A stretch of 64,000 nucleotides of DNA from Mesorhabditis belari (GCA_958450365.1 CAUEEP010000760.1:3302462-3366461), one strand, 5' to 3'; numbered from the stretch's first letter, positions 1 through 14,840 are shown. Notes: a model not told the origin generated them from the letters alone. A program made the numbers and translations.

Positions 1-488
1 TCAACATAAGACCATGAATTCATTCAAAATAATTTCCATTATTATTGACGACTTCTGCCCATTTTACAGGCAATTTGCGGATTCCTCTTTCGTAGTTGGA
101 TTTTGGTTTGTGTGTGAGACAAGTGTGAGACTCAAAAATGGAGGCCTGGAGACTGGAGATTTTCCAGTTTGAGCACTTTCTTCAAAAGAAACCCATTTTG
201 GTGTCAATAAAAAAGTTGTAGAGAATCAAAAATTAGGCTTATAGCCAAATTTCCAAAAAGATACACTCAGTAGTTCCGCTTAAAATGCAAGTTTTGTGAA
301 AATTCGTAAATTTGGCATTTCTTGAAAACCAGTTTTTGAATCGTTCTGAAAATTTGGATATAATTTTCATTTTTCATTTTTGATTCTCTACAACTTTTCC
401 ATTGTCACCAAAATGGGTTTCTTTTGAAAAAAAGTGCTCAAATTATCACATATGACAATAGCCCGCAGTTTTCAATTCACCAACCCAA
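1..488. repeat. MITE-like palindromic element, family A (left part cut off by window edge)
   Basis: The right terminus, ending in CACCAACCCAA next to a TA, lies at 478-490, and the body is a long foldback: the block with GAGCACTTTCTTCAAAAGAA near 168-190 recurs in reverse complement near 418-445. The same sequence is present complete at 48972-49489, in opposite orientation. TA flanks and short inverted termini fit a Tc1/mariner-type non-autonomous element. No coding capacity is visible. Confidence 0.8.
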
Positions 489-513
489 TACTTCTACAAG
501 AAAGCCGATTTTG

Positions 514-566
514 AGTAAAGCACACTAAGCTGGTAAAGCACACTAAAGGTAAAGCACACTAAGCTG
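514..566. repeat. Short tandem repeat, GTAAAGCACACTAAG x3
   Basis: Three consecutive imperfect copies of GTAAAGCACACTAAGCTG (514, 533, 549). From 570 to 920 I see only AT-rich sequence without a coding signal. Confidence 0.8.
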
Positions 567-920
567 AAAGCCAGACAAAATTGGAGCACACCGTTTATCT
601 ATTTAAGTCAAGTCTATTTAAGTTCGCATTTCGTTGTCTCTATAAGGATTTTCGTCACAATTTCACAAACAAGTTCTCCAAAGTTTGTTCATCGCTTATT
701 AAAGTGATCAAGTATTGTACAAGTTCACTCTTCTCATAGCCGAAAGTAGAATAAGTACTAAAGTTGTGGCAACTAAAGTTACATCAAGTTTGCAAATATT
801 ATTTCATTGGTTGTTTAGTGATTCATTAAACCCGCTTTAGATAAATAGTAAATTATATTCAGCGCAAAGTATACGCGATCGAACCAGGAGAGCTCAACAG
901 ATGGATTAAAAGATTGTGGG

Positions 921-1147
921 ACATTTGATACGCGCCCCTTTCCCTTCGCCATCGGCGATTTAACTTTCAGCTCAAATATCTTCATGCTGAGCTGTCCAAT
1001 TTAAACAGTTTTTATACCTATCGACAGAAAAAGACTTGGCGCATCCAATGATACCAAGAATATTTAAATTGGATAGCCCAACACCATGATATTTGAGCTC
1101 AAAGTTATATTGCCAATGGCAAAAGGGGCGGGGCGCGTATCAAATGT
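921..1147. repeat. Foldback MITE-like element, 227 bp
   Basis: Inverted arms of about 60 bp: the left end starts ACATTTGATACGCGCCCC at 921 and its reverse complement closes the element at 1147, with the motif AGCTCAAATATC repeated in both arms. The arms diverge by a few substitutions and a small insertion in the GC-rich part. The stretch 1148-1790 that follows holds no supportable gene, only the 3' flank of the MOSPD gene. Confidence 0.75.
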
Positions 1148-1793
1148 CTGAACCAGTACCGGCAAAGAACCGCTCAAACGTTTCTTTTATTTTGTATAAT
1201 GCGTAAAATAGAATGAAAATGACGTAAAAACGGTAGGTTTTGTACAGAAATAAACCAAAGGAATTTAGTCAGCTCAAGAAATGGTTGGTCAAGGAATCCG
1301 TCCGAAACTCTCCATCGAAATCGGTCATTCGCAATTTGCCACTTATTCTCGTTTGATTGAAATCTTCCAATCCAATCCAATCTCTTCATTGATTCTCTAT
1401 AATTTCCTGCTACCTTTTGGTCATTATGTCATGTTGACAATGTAAAGAAATTGTTTTTGATTTTTAAAGCTTTATTACGAAAGATGCACAACGAAATAAT
1501 GCTAATCAAATAGCCGCACGGTGGAAACCCGAAGTTGAACAATGATTAAATGTTTAATGTACAAAATTATTCTAATATCAAGAGAGAGGCACATTTGTTT
1601 TAAGGGAAGGAAACCATTTGGCATTTCTGGTTGAATGCTAACTTTGATCACAGGAAAGTTGAGAGAACTAGAAAAAAAAAGGAAAGTGAAAGAGAAAAAT
1701 GACATGAATTTGATGGAAGAAAAGAAAGCATGGCACAGCCATTTGAATCTTCTTGGTGGAACACAGTTTTGAATAGAAGAAGCAATCGAGGAC

Positions 1794-1799
1794 TTTATT
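1794..1799 (-). terminator. Poly(A) signal candidate for the MOSPD gene
   Basis: AATAAA on the minus strand 7 nt past the stop codon; a second AATAAA lies at 1471-1476. The distal one may be the used site because the first leaves almost no 3' UTR. Confidence 0.4.
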
Positions 1800-1805
1800 G
1801 AAGAT

Positions 1806-4150
1806 TTACAATTGAGGACGAAGAACCAAAATGGTGACAATGCCTAAAATGTACGCAGCGACAAGCTTTTGTTGCAGTGTCAGATGGACCCATGATGGAA
1901 TGAGAGAAGATCCCGAATTGGTGTCTCCAATTGTGGGCACAAGAAGGGCACAAGCACAGACAATTCCCGTTAGAATACAGAACAATTGATTCTGGGGACT
2001 GGGCGACTGGGGTTGATTGGATGGATCCTGAAATTGGATGGTTGATTGAAGGGATCCTGTTTGAATGTGTCTTTGCTTTCAATTTTAATAATGTCAATGT
2101 CCAATTTCACTAACCTTTGGATCAATATGCACCGTTGGTTCTTTTCTTTTCGATCGATCATTGGGTAAAGATTGAAATTCATTCGAAGTCGTGGAAGATG
2201 AGGCTTCCAGAACAGTTCGTAATCGAATGTCTTTACAACCGAGAAGCTAAATGATTTTTATAGGTATATAGTCGATAATTTCTTGTAAAACATTAGTCAC
2301 TTCATTATTTACAGAATTTACTCTTTATTTTTATGGCCAACCTCTCGCTCGCCAAGTCGTCGTGTCTCGAATCGAAGCTTGTCAATTTGCCCAACTTGAA
2401 GCCGTTGTTTACAGCGAATCACACTAAAAACGATAAATGATATGATAAACGAGATCTAACTCAAATGAACTTTGGCAGTTTTTTTATCGTTCAAATGTTT
2501 TATTCATTTTTATAGTTCAAATCACTTTGCAACTTACATATCCTTTTGACATCGCTCTCTCAAAGTCCCTTCATTGTCAGGAACCGTGTAGTTGTGAGCC
2601 GCTGTGCATAAAACTAAAAAAGAGATAGCAATATCACTTTGAAGCTCCAATTATTGATCCAATTCTGATTGTTTGTTTAAAACTGTAGATCAACGTACTT
2701 CTATAGGAAATCGGATAATCAAAAGGATTGTACAAGGTGAAACATTTCCGATTTGGATGAGGATCGTCTTTCGCCGAGGTCCCCACCTGAAACAATTGTG
2801 TCTAAAACATGGACATGTTAATAATACTTATACAAAGTGATCGAAAAGTTCTTATTTTTTTCTTCTTATTGTTAAATTGTTCAATTTCATCGGTGCTATG
2901 GATCTGTATAAGCATTGGAAGTTGACTACCGTATTTCTTCGAATAGAAGACCGGGTAAAGAGTATCATCGCGTACTCCTGCGTAGCAGCCCTTTTTAAAA
3001 TTTCTTTTCTGCATAAAAGCTTTCAATCAAGTGCTATAGAGCTGAAAAATGACTCAAAAATCTGTTAGCTCATGTGGTATTTTTGAGTCATTTTTCAGCT
3101 CTATAGCACTTGATTGAAAGCTTTTATGCAGAAAAGAACATTTAAAAAGGGCTGCTACGCAGGAGTAAGCGATGATACTCTTTACCCGGTCTTCTATTCG
3201 AAGAAATACGGTAGTTTCGGCAGCGTGCCACTTGTGCGGCTCAAAGAGCCAACCATATAAAAAGATATCATAAGCTATGGGCCCTTTATTAGTTTTAAGT
3301 TTAATTTTATTTAGGTTTTTATTTTAAAAAGGCTTAGTTGAATAGCTTTCCTCAATTTAGCTTATTTTACAATCAAGTTTTAGTAAAAAGTTTTACGGAA
3401 CTTTTGGATCAACCTGTAATCACTTTGTATTTTGCTGCTCTCTTCATTTTTAAGCTTAACAACACTGCAGAGACAAAACTTCGTGATTCTCATACTCATG
3501 GTATTACTTTACTCTGTGACTCTTATATTCATGGGAAATATTCGGTATTAATAAACTTCGGGGGGGTCACTTTGACCCGACTTGATCAGATCCTATTCTA
3601 GGCGTTTTCTAGTCTTCTTTTTTGCATTTTCTGGGGTAATCAGAATAATTGGAGCTTCAAAATGATATTTTCTGGGGTAAAGCTTAATCGATTGACGATA
3701 TTTTTAGAATATTTTGAACAAGTTATCACTTTTTATTTTGTCCCTTTCTTTATTTTTAAGCTTAGCAACACTGCAGAGGCAAAACTTCAGCTAGCTGATC
3801 AAAATATCAATAAAAATTGTTCAAAACTTTCTAAAAATATCATCAATCGATTCATCATGCTTGATTACCCCAGAAAAAGTAAAATAACGTTGGTAAAATA
3901 GTCAACAAAATAAAATCTGATCAAATCGGGTCAAAGTAGCCGCCCTCAAACCAAACACCGTATTCTCTCTAATAGTAGTGCGCTCTACTATTTTTTTCAA
4001 TCGCCTCTCGAACCGCAATACTATTAGAGAGTGCACTACTATTAAAGCACTACTATTAGAGAGAATACGGTATACATTTTACTAACAAACCACAAATTCG
4101 GCTTCACCGGGGAAAACGAAAACGGGCACTCGCCCCGACGCGTCCATCAT
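1806..4150 (-). CDS. MOSPD1: MOSPD1/3-type MSP-domain ER membrane protein
   Basis: Six exons join in consistent phase (4150-4091, 2786-2699, 2613-2538, 2423-2342, 2246-2115, 2027-1806) to give about 219 aa. It shows the hallmarks of motile-sperm-domain-containing protein 1/3: the N-terminal VPVFVFPGE, LTLYNP-like FTLYNPFDYP, DIVIR and LGERE of the MSP beta-sandwich (residues 7-115), a polar linker, and a C-terminal pair of membrane helices (about 161-180 and 199-216) ending in KLVAAYILGIVTILVL, nearly as in vertebrate MOSPD1 (213 aa). The family is anchored in the ER membrane and binds FFAT-like motifs of partner proteins; here that is inferred. Start: the tandem ATG codons at 4150/4147 follow a TTTCTCCAG acceptor 17 nt upstream, consistent with trans-splicing, but the frame stays open to the acceptor, so an upstream coding exon is possible. 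Intron 1 (2787-4090) carries three inverted-repeat elements. Confidence 0.88.
2929..3211. repeat. Near-perfect palindromic MITE, 283 bp, in MOSPD intron 1
   Basis: Two arms of about 130 bp, starting CCGTATTTCTTCGAATAG and closing with its reverse complement, flank a short centre near 3065-3085. The element is bounded by TA on both sides (2927-2928, 3212-3213), as for TA-targeting DNA transposons. Arm identity is very high, suggesting a recent insertion or repeated correction between arms. Confidence 0.9.
3560..3948. repeat. Degenerate inverted-repeat element in MOSPD intron 1
   Basis: Termini around 3560-3592 (GGTCACTTTGACCCGACTTG) and 3917-3948 are imperfect reverse complements, and an inner pair (3668-3720 versus 3818-3882, both with CTGGGGTAA and AATCGATT) folds back again. 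A direct duplication of about 75 bp (3408-3485 and 3714-3791, both with AACACTGCAGAG) overlaps it, so part of this tract arose by duplication. Confidence 0.65.
3958..4070. repeat. Small palindromic MITE, 113 bp, CCGTATT termini
   Basis: Inverted termini CCGTATTCTCTCTAATAGTA (3958) and its reverse complement ending at 4070 enclose internal copies of the same AGTAGTGC-type motif. It ends 20 bp from the donor of MOSPD exon 1. The CCGTATT ends resemble those of the 283-bp palindrome at 2929, though the interiors differ. Confidence 0.8.
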
Positions 4151-4167
4151 CGATGCATACGGATTGT

Positions 4168-6249
4168 CTGGAGAAAGATAGAAAGATTAAAATAATCTCA
4201 TGAAACTGAAATTTACATTTACAATTTTATTTGATAAGGCTTTTGTTTTTCTTTGCCGTCAGTTATTAGGTCGCCAGCGACACGTGATCGATCAATAAAT
4301 AGTCAATAAGCAGTAAATAGCCACAAAGTTGTTTTGAATTAACACCTTGAAATGTTTACAAGGCAATTTGATTTCTTAAATGGGTACTTGATTGAAAATT
4401 GAATTGAAACATTTGAAAAGTTGATTTATAAGTGTAAGTAAGTGGAACGGGAGCTAGAAAAAAACCGGCTTCACATTAAATGTGCGCTTTTCTTGGAGTA
4501 TTGATTTGCGGAAATTCAAGGTCATTAAAAGAATGGCTAATTTAAAGGAAAGCTTTTACTGATTGTCATCAACAAAATCAAAGGATGCCTGTTTTATTTT
4601 AAATTATTTAAGGTGATTTGTTCGAGTTGGGAGAGCTTCTAAAGCTTCTTCTAAAGCTTCTTCTAAAGTTCTTCTTCTATTTGCCCCTAGGTAATCTCTA
4701 TACATTTCAAAAACGAACGAAACCTTCTTCCATTGTTAACCATTAGTGATTGCCTTGGTTTTCAAAAATATTCGTCAATCAAGAATGGGGGAAAATGATA
4801 AATGAAGAAAAACAGCCGTTTCCGAACTGCTGTGTCTGCCTGGAAAGCTGATAACACTTTTCGAGAAATCAAAGAAAAAGAAAAGACGTCTTTTTTTTAA
4901 TTTTGCAAGAAATTTATTAAACCTTTTACAATAAAAAAAACAGTTTTAAGCGAGAATATATATGAATAGATTAGAAGAAAATTTAAAAGAAGTACCCGTC
5001 CACACAATGAAAACGCAACGCGTGCTCACAAGATGAGGGGAAATTGCTCATGTGAAATTTTCATTTCGAGCAATAACGATAACTCGCGACAAGAGACTAA
5101 CGAAAAAAAAATTGCGACCCACACATCAAATAAATAGAGTAATCAATAACAAGAACAATTCAGTTACCCAAAGGGAAAACAATAAGTAGCTCATTTATTG
5201 ATTAGAGATAAATTGGAAGATACCTAATGTGCTTGAAAAGCCTACAGGATAATTGTCCAGATGTCTAGATGTCCAGAACAATTGTCAGTTTACAAAAAGA
5301 TAACAAATCGAGAACAAGAATGCACTCAGCTCGACAAAATGAGACGAGGAACCAGCTTGGTGCTTCGCCAAGAAATAACAAAACAATAAAAAGTGATTGG
5401 GCGGGGGAAATGGAGTGGGACGTGGGGGCCACCGAAAGGAGAAAAAAAAGGGTCAGTCTCCGACCACGACAAGAGTTCAGATGGCCCGGGTGAAAGAAAG
5501 ACCTAGGTGAGAAAGATTGTATTGAATGGGGTTTTTTTTGTTGAAAGACACCCGAACCACCCAATTGATGGGTGCCGTCCAGAACTATTCAGGGATACAC
5601 AATATTCAGAATCTATTGAGCCCTAGAAGTGACGGCACCGCCGTGTCAACGAAATAAAGCACGCGAAAGTTTCTAGCGGACGGGCACACAAATTGAAAAT
5701 TCTCAAAAAAAAAATGGAATCCAGAGAGGACGGACACTCTAGGAATTTGGTGATTTGCATTTAATTTTGACCTTGAGTGATCGTGGAAAAAAAGACAAAA
5801 ATGGCTAGTTCTATCGGGCTAGGAAAACGCTTATCGAAAAGAGGAAAAATGATCGTCTGGATTGATTTAAGAGAAAAATTTTCTCTAGTTCTATCGGATA
5901 GGTCATGTGACCTCTCCCTGATCGGGGGCGCAGCTGTGCGCTCTGTCTATGTGACTTTTTGTCACAATTTGTAGTTTGTAATGATTCTCGAGTACCCTAG
6001 TAGACAAGAGGCTACAAAGGGATCAACTAGCTGCACAAATGGTGACTCACTAAAACCAAGTCAAACGATCAATTCCTAGGAATTTTAGAAATAAAGATAG
6101 AAATTTTAGGATTACAATAGAGAGCAACATCTGGAACAAATTAGTGGAAATGAAGTTGAAATACCTAGCCAACACCAATTTATTTCAATAGAACAAGATG
6201 ACTAAACTAGAAACAACAATAATTTAGTTTTAAAGTTTTATGGTTTAAT
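4168..6249. other. Intergenic region between laf-1 3' end and MOSPD start
   Basis: No supportable gene. A short GC- and purine-rich block at 5385-5500 and another at 5640-5740 look promoter-like for the minus-strand MOSPD gene. A short inverted repeat (ACAATTGTC-type) sits at 5250-5290. Small open frames at 5265-5564 and 5777-5974 lack homology, splice support and coding-like composition. Confidence 0.5.
6179..6184 (-). terminator. Poly(A) signal of laf-1
   Basis: AATAAA on the minus strand, 66 nt beyond the laf-1 stop codon; suitable distance for a short nematode 3' UTR. Confidence 0.6.
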
Positions 6250-9663
<3,414 letters not shown>

Positions 9664-9923
9664 ATCTGAAAATAAATTAATTATTCAACAAAACGAAAGT
9701 TTTAACAGACGAAAGAGAAAATAACAAGAATGAAACGTAAAAACCCGTTGATACACTCGAAAAAAGTTATCTGCCAAAGTTACCAATGGCATTGATAGAT
9801 AGCCTTTATAAATTACCCGATAAGAACCTTGAAGCAAAACGGAGCCAATTATAATGTAACTTTACAAACAACCGCAAACTATTTTAAAAATCTAGAAGTA
9901 GATATGAAAGTCAAACAAAAGTT

Positions 9924-10994
9924 TCAGCGTTCATTGCCATGAGATCGTTTTCGATTTCTGTGTTGTGGAAAAGAAGGCATCAATCCAGTTTCACAGGCAA
10001 TTGGGGCTTCGGTGAAATAAACATGTTCAATAGCAGCTGATGCAGAAATGCGTCCTTTTGGATGATAGGTAAATAAACCATTCAATAAATCAATGCAGGC
10101 TGATGTCGCATTCTCAAACAATCTTTTCAAATTATTGTAAGGCTGAGATCGTAGTGTGAAGTTTTTCATTTCCGGTAATTCGCTAAACCCAGGCCAAATT
10201 CTCTCGGTTGGTGTCCCCAAAAGATCAATGATTTTCCCCATCTGATCAATATCACTTTTCCCGGGTAGAAGAGGTCGATGGAGAAGTAATTCGCCCAGAA
10301 TACATCCTATTGCCCACATATCCACAGCCGGACCTTGAGATTTTGATCCAAGCAACAATTCCGGACATCTGTACCAAAGTGTTACAACTCGTGGGGTCAT
10401 CGGATGAGCTTCATTCCCGAACGTTCTCGCCAGACCAAAATCGGCAATCTTTAGAACTCCTCCCGCAGTTAACAACAAGTTAGAAACTTTGAGATCTCTG
10501 TGCAGAACGTAATGAGAATGAAGATATGCCGTTCCACGCAAAAGCTGCATGATGATGCATTTGACCTGAGCCTCTGAGAAGGGAATCTTCAAATTATCGA
10601 GAAGCGATGCGAGATCTTGTTCACAATATTCCATGACAAGGAACATACTTTTCACATCCCGAGCTACAGCCATTCCTTTCAAATCGACAATATTATCGTG
10701 CTTCAATCGTTTCAATAAGGTTATTTCCCTCAAAGCTGCCTCCGATATCCCATCTCGAGTCTCATCGTTTCGCACTCGTTTCAAAGCAAGAATCTCCTTT
10801 GTGTGAACATCTCGAACGCGATAAACAATTCCGTAGGTTCCTTCTCCAAGTCGATTCAGCTTCTCGAAATCGTTCACATTCCTACATTGGCCATGTCCAA
10901 GAAATTCCCGATCAATTGTCGTCCGTTTTCCCGTTAGAATTGAAACGTAGTCGAAAGAAGCCAACGCTGACGTTGATACACTCTCCGATGCCAT
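9924..10994 (-). CDS. CDK10: CDK10-type cyclin-dependent kinase, intronless
   Basis: A single exon encodes 356 aa covering a whole kinase: CRNVNDFEKLNRLGEGTYG glycine loop (50-55), Lys-72, a PSTAIRE-position helix reading EAALREI, CEQDLASLL, catalytic HRDLKVSN (Asp-167), DFG (185-187), and the CDK10-specific C-terminal part with QPYNNLK and LMPSFPQHRNR. CDK10 works with cyclin M in metazoans; here that is inference. The APE motif reads CPE (Cys-210). The gene has no intron, in contrast to every other long gene in the window. A TTTTTTTAG acceptor ends 7 nt before the ATG, fitting trans-splicing. Its stop codon is 260 bp upstream of the laf-1 ATG on the same strand, so a two-gene operon is possible but the spacing is longer than the usual 100 bp. 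Confidence 0.95.
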   Translation of the reverse strand: MASESVSTSALASFDYVSILTGKRTTIDREFLGHGQCRNVNDFEKLNRLGEGTYGIVYRVRDVHTKEILALKRVRNDETRDGISEAALREITLLKRLKHDNIVDLKGMAVARDVKSMFLVMEYCEQDLASLLDNLKIPFSEAQVKCIIMQLLRGTAYLHSHYVLHRDLKVSNLLLTAGGVLKIADFGLARTFGNEAHPMTPRVVTLWYRCPELLLGSKSQGPAVDMWAIGCILGELLLHRPLLPGKSDIDQMGKIIDLLGTPTERIWPGFSELPEMKNFTLRSQPYNNLKRLFENATSACIDLLNGLFTYHPKGRISASAAIEHVYFTEAPIACETGLMPSFPQHRNRKRSHGNER

Positions 10995-11117
10995 TCAAGT
11001 CCTAAAAAAATAAAAATAAGTGTAAGTAAGGTAAACAAATTGACAAACAAACAAATAGAAAATGTATGTTGAAATATTACGAAATAGAGCAAACGATGAT
11101 AACAATTGTGCAATATA

Positions 11118-11338
11118 CAGTCATACGCAAAAGTCTTGGCGTGTTCAATGCAGGAAAATACTTTTGAGGTTTTCAGCAAATTTAACATAAAAAGTGTTAA
11201 AGGGTTTTGGTTAGCCCGATATCTCTAGTTTTGAGAACAAAACACCCCATTTAGCAACAATTTATCATTTCTGAGAAATCAATGAACAAGTAGCAACAAG
11301 TCGAAAAACAGGCACGCAAAAGTATTTGCGTATGACTC
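11118..11338. repeat. Tc1-like MITE, 221 bp
   Basis: Termini CAGTCATACGCAAAAGT (11118) and the reverse complement of an almost identical sequence ending at 11338 are flanked by TA dinucleotides. CAGTCA-type termini with ACGCAAAAGT are typical of Tc1-superfamily elements. The interior has no transposase. Confidence 0.85.
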
Positions 11339-13950
11339 TAGATAAAGGGATAGATAAATGGATTAATGATTTTAAAAATTTAAGGGCGAAGAAATCATTT
11401 CAACACTGACTTCAAGGTACACAGAAATCAATCATTGAAAACGAACGCATATAAAATAGTGAGGTAATTTCGTGAAAAGCGCAACGATTTCGTCATCGAT
11501 GGACAGCCAGGTTGCGAGCTTGCCGCACAAAATTTGGGGTGTGAAATAGGTAACGGACAGTGCGAAAGAGGGACAAAGAAGAACTTTTGTTATTTATTTC
11601 ACAGAAATTTCTCAGTATCTTTATACTAGTTTTCAAGAGGAGATTCAGGGCTATCGAATGGCCATAATAATTTAGTTTATTTTTGAATTTTCCCAAAATT
11701 ATCAGTAAAATAGTTATCGACTACGCGACTGTACGCTCAAAATCGTCGTTGCGAATGTGTTAAAGCGCAAGAAAAAAATGCTAACAAATTGGTACGCCGC
11801 GATAATCGCTGACCATGAATAGGACTAGGAGAAAAACGATTGGGAAAAACCGGTCGACGGTGTCTAGACTAGAGAGGGCAATGTTCGAGAACCAGTTGCA
11901 ATAGCAACAAAAAAGAGAAGAGAAAATGAAAAGCTAGATGTGTATGTTGAAGGGGAATGGGTGTTCGTGCGGGAGAGTCGTCTGAACTTAAAGAGAGAAT
12001 GTGCACTCCCCGGTCTTTTCCATCGGTCGGTCGCTGTGGGACCCTTTCCCCTCTACACCCGTCGACCAGACACACATAAAGGAGAATGGGGAGAGAGAAG
12101 AGAAACGCCACGAAAAGCGATCGATTGAGGAGTGAGTGCATGAGAGAGAGCAGACAGTGCTGTGCTTTCTTCTGCTCCTTCTACCCACAGCACCCCACTC
12201 AGAGCGTGGCTTGCACCGAGACAGCCGGGTCACCCGAGGACCCGTCCCCAGGCACCAACTTGGAGGTCAACTGGGGACATCCAACCCCTTTTTCTTCTCT
12301 TTTTCTCCCTTTCTCCTCAACCTTCAATCTCCCCTTCTCCACTCACATCGATCCGATCTCGATACAATCGAAGACTGCGAAATTGATAACGGCACTGGAG
12401 CCGACCCATACGGCGAGAGCGGTTTGTCTTTTCTTAGTTTTTCCGCTTTTTGCAGTGCAAGTTTCGACGAGTTGCTCTAATTCTTTTGTCACCTTTGTGG
12501 CTTTTCGATTCTATCCTAAATGCTTTTTCTCTTTTGAACTCATCAAAACATTTTTATAACTGACGGTGGATGGCCTTTTGAAAATCTCCACGGAGAGGCC
12601 GTTAAATCGATTTTTGCCTGCCTCGCGATTTTTGCCTTGCCCTTGACTTACCTCGCGAAATCTCAAGACATTAAAATCGATATTTTAAGAGACTTTTGAA
12701 AGTTTTCTCACCAAAATCTTTATGGACACTTTTCTATCGATTGATCCTTTTTGCGATCGTCTTCTATCGATTGATCCGTTTCGCAAAAATTCGTTGTTCC
12801 AGCAAAGTCGTAATAAAGTTTTCCATCAAAACCTTTCCAAAAGCTTCACTTTTAAGGTTATATGTTCTGGTTTTTGAAACATGTGTCGAAAAAAATGTCA
12901 GCATTTTTCCCTTCCTGTCAACATTCATACTGTAAGAGATAAAAAGTCTGCATCCAAATTTCACAATCTCTTTACTTTGTAAAACGGACGTTTTTGTTGA
13001 TTAACCAAACCAAATGAAAAAAAATCGATCGACTAATCTTCTTCCAATTTACATGTTTTCTGAGAGTGAGGAAGAAGCCTAGAATTCTCGGTTCTATCAT
13101 TTGTTGGGATTAGCCTTATAATAAGAAATAACCCAGAACTTTTTATTCTTAATATCGATTTTTGTTAAACTACTTGCCTACGTATCCCTTTTCGAAAAGA
13201 TTTCCCCATTCCCTTTTCCCATTACAAATCGATGAGAACGCAAAGGTTTTATGCTCGTTTTTGTTTGAGAATCTCCCGTGGGTTCAAATTAAAAGAGTTA
13301 GAGTCTAGAAATTTAATCAATCTTTTATGGTAGTCGGTCGGCTTATTCACGAATAAAGATTTGACGCTAAAAGTCCCTTTTATAACTACACAATAACAGG
13401 CAAGTAGTTATCGCAATGCTTTACATAAAAGATTTTAACCTTTATAAGCCTTTGCCATGGAAATATAATAATCTCTAATTGTTTTTCGATTTGCTCAGCA
13501 GATTTGCTGAAAAAGTTCAGTTCTTTCTGTAATGCTTTGTAAAAAAGGAATTCTTTCTGTTGCTACGTGCTTTTCACGAAAACATTCTTCAAATCAACAG
13601 GAGAGAAACAGGAACTTCCCATTCATTATTGATTTGAGCAAAACTTTGGCTAGAATGCGCCGATTTTCTTACAAATCGATCTTGCATATCTTTTCAATGC
13701 ATTTACTGAACAAAGCGTCGAAAGTTCGATTCGTCTTCTATCTATGCTTATCTAGTTGCTTATCTAGTATCTAGTTCTACTCATTTTAAAAAAGCTTACA
13801 ATTAGTTCTACTCAATTTAAAAATACATTTATTCACAAGAATAATGTGGTACAAAGAATACACCAGCATAACCCCTAAGCTGTAAATATAGGGAAAACCC
13901 CTATATATGGAAAAAAACCAATAATATAGCCGGAAAATTAAACCAATAAT

Positions 13951-13997
13951 CTGCCCGACTAGGATCAAGGGTTCTTAACCACTCGGCCATGACGCCC
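13951..13997 (-). pseudogene. tRNA-Ser/Leu-like 5' fragment
   Basis: On the minus strand the sequence reads GGGCGTCATGGCCGAGTGG followed by TTAAGAA, a good box A and D-arm of a class II tRNA. The remainder has no T-arm or box B, so this is a fragment or a worn tRNA-derived repeat, not a functional tRNA gene. Confidence 0.45.
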
Positions 13998-14840
13998 TTT
14001 TTTTCTTAAACAAAAACAAACACTAAAACGAGATTTTTTAAAAGCACAAATATTTTGCCACACTAATTTCTCTTGACCTCCTTTTTCGAAACGATTTCTT
14101 TCCATCTGGACCATTCATAATAATTTCCTCTTTACTCGTTGCTCAATGAAATCCAATTACCACCACTCACTATCAGCCCCTCACAACGCTTAGTCATTTA
14201 TTATTCCAATTTTTGCTGAGAAAAACTTGGAAAAGTTGAGCACTTTTCGAGGGATTTCACAAAAAGACTCACTCGATTTGCCCCTTCTTTTCCTTTTTCT
14301 TCTCAAAAATCTCCAGTCGGCTTCAATTTCTCAAACTCCATCATCCTTTCTCTCATTTCATCGATTTTTATTAAATTTTGCAATAAAGGACTAAAAATAT
14401 TAGGTAAAAATCTCCATGTATTCTGATGCAATGAGTTATCGTTCTTTCAGTACTGATTAATTCAATCAACTCTTTGTCCTAAGAATCGATTACCCACACT
14501 CACAGCCCCTTTTCTTTACACATTTATGAATTCAAAAAGATAATTGAACTCAATTTTTTTTGTACTTGTTGAGTCAGCTTCCTTTTAGAAAATAATCCCT
14601 TCAGGAAATCCCCTTGTAACCATCGTCATCACTGAACTAAACTCTTCTTTTTCTTTTTTCTTTGCATTATAAAGCCAGGTTTACTCTTTTTTTAATACAT
14701 CTTTTGCTTTTTGAACAAAATGTCAATGTCTGTGTAATCCTATCCAAGAATTTTTACCTTTCAACTCATCAAAACTTGCCTCTGAAATTCCATCGTTGTT
14801 TAGAAATTCAATTCATTATTCAAATAATTTCAGCCGTTGA

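Larger units (their letters stand above)
10995..14840. other. Divergent promoter region between CDK10 and the HECT E3 gene
   Basis: No complete gene is supportable. It holds a Tc1-like MITE (11118-11338), a C/T-rich and GC-rich block at 11880-12360 that looks like a promoter or 5' UTR, a candidate 5' exon ending at a GTTTGT donor (12421), and AT-rich sequence from 12560 to 14840 with a tRNA-like fragment at 13951-13997. Confidence 0.5.
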
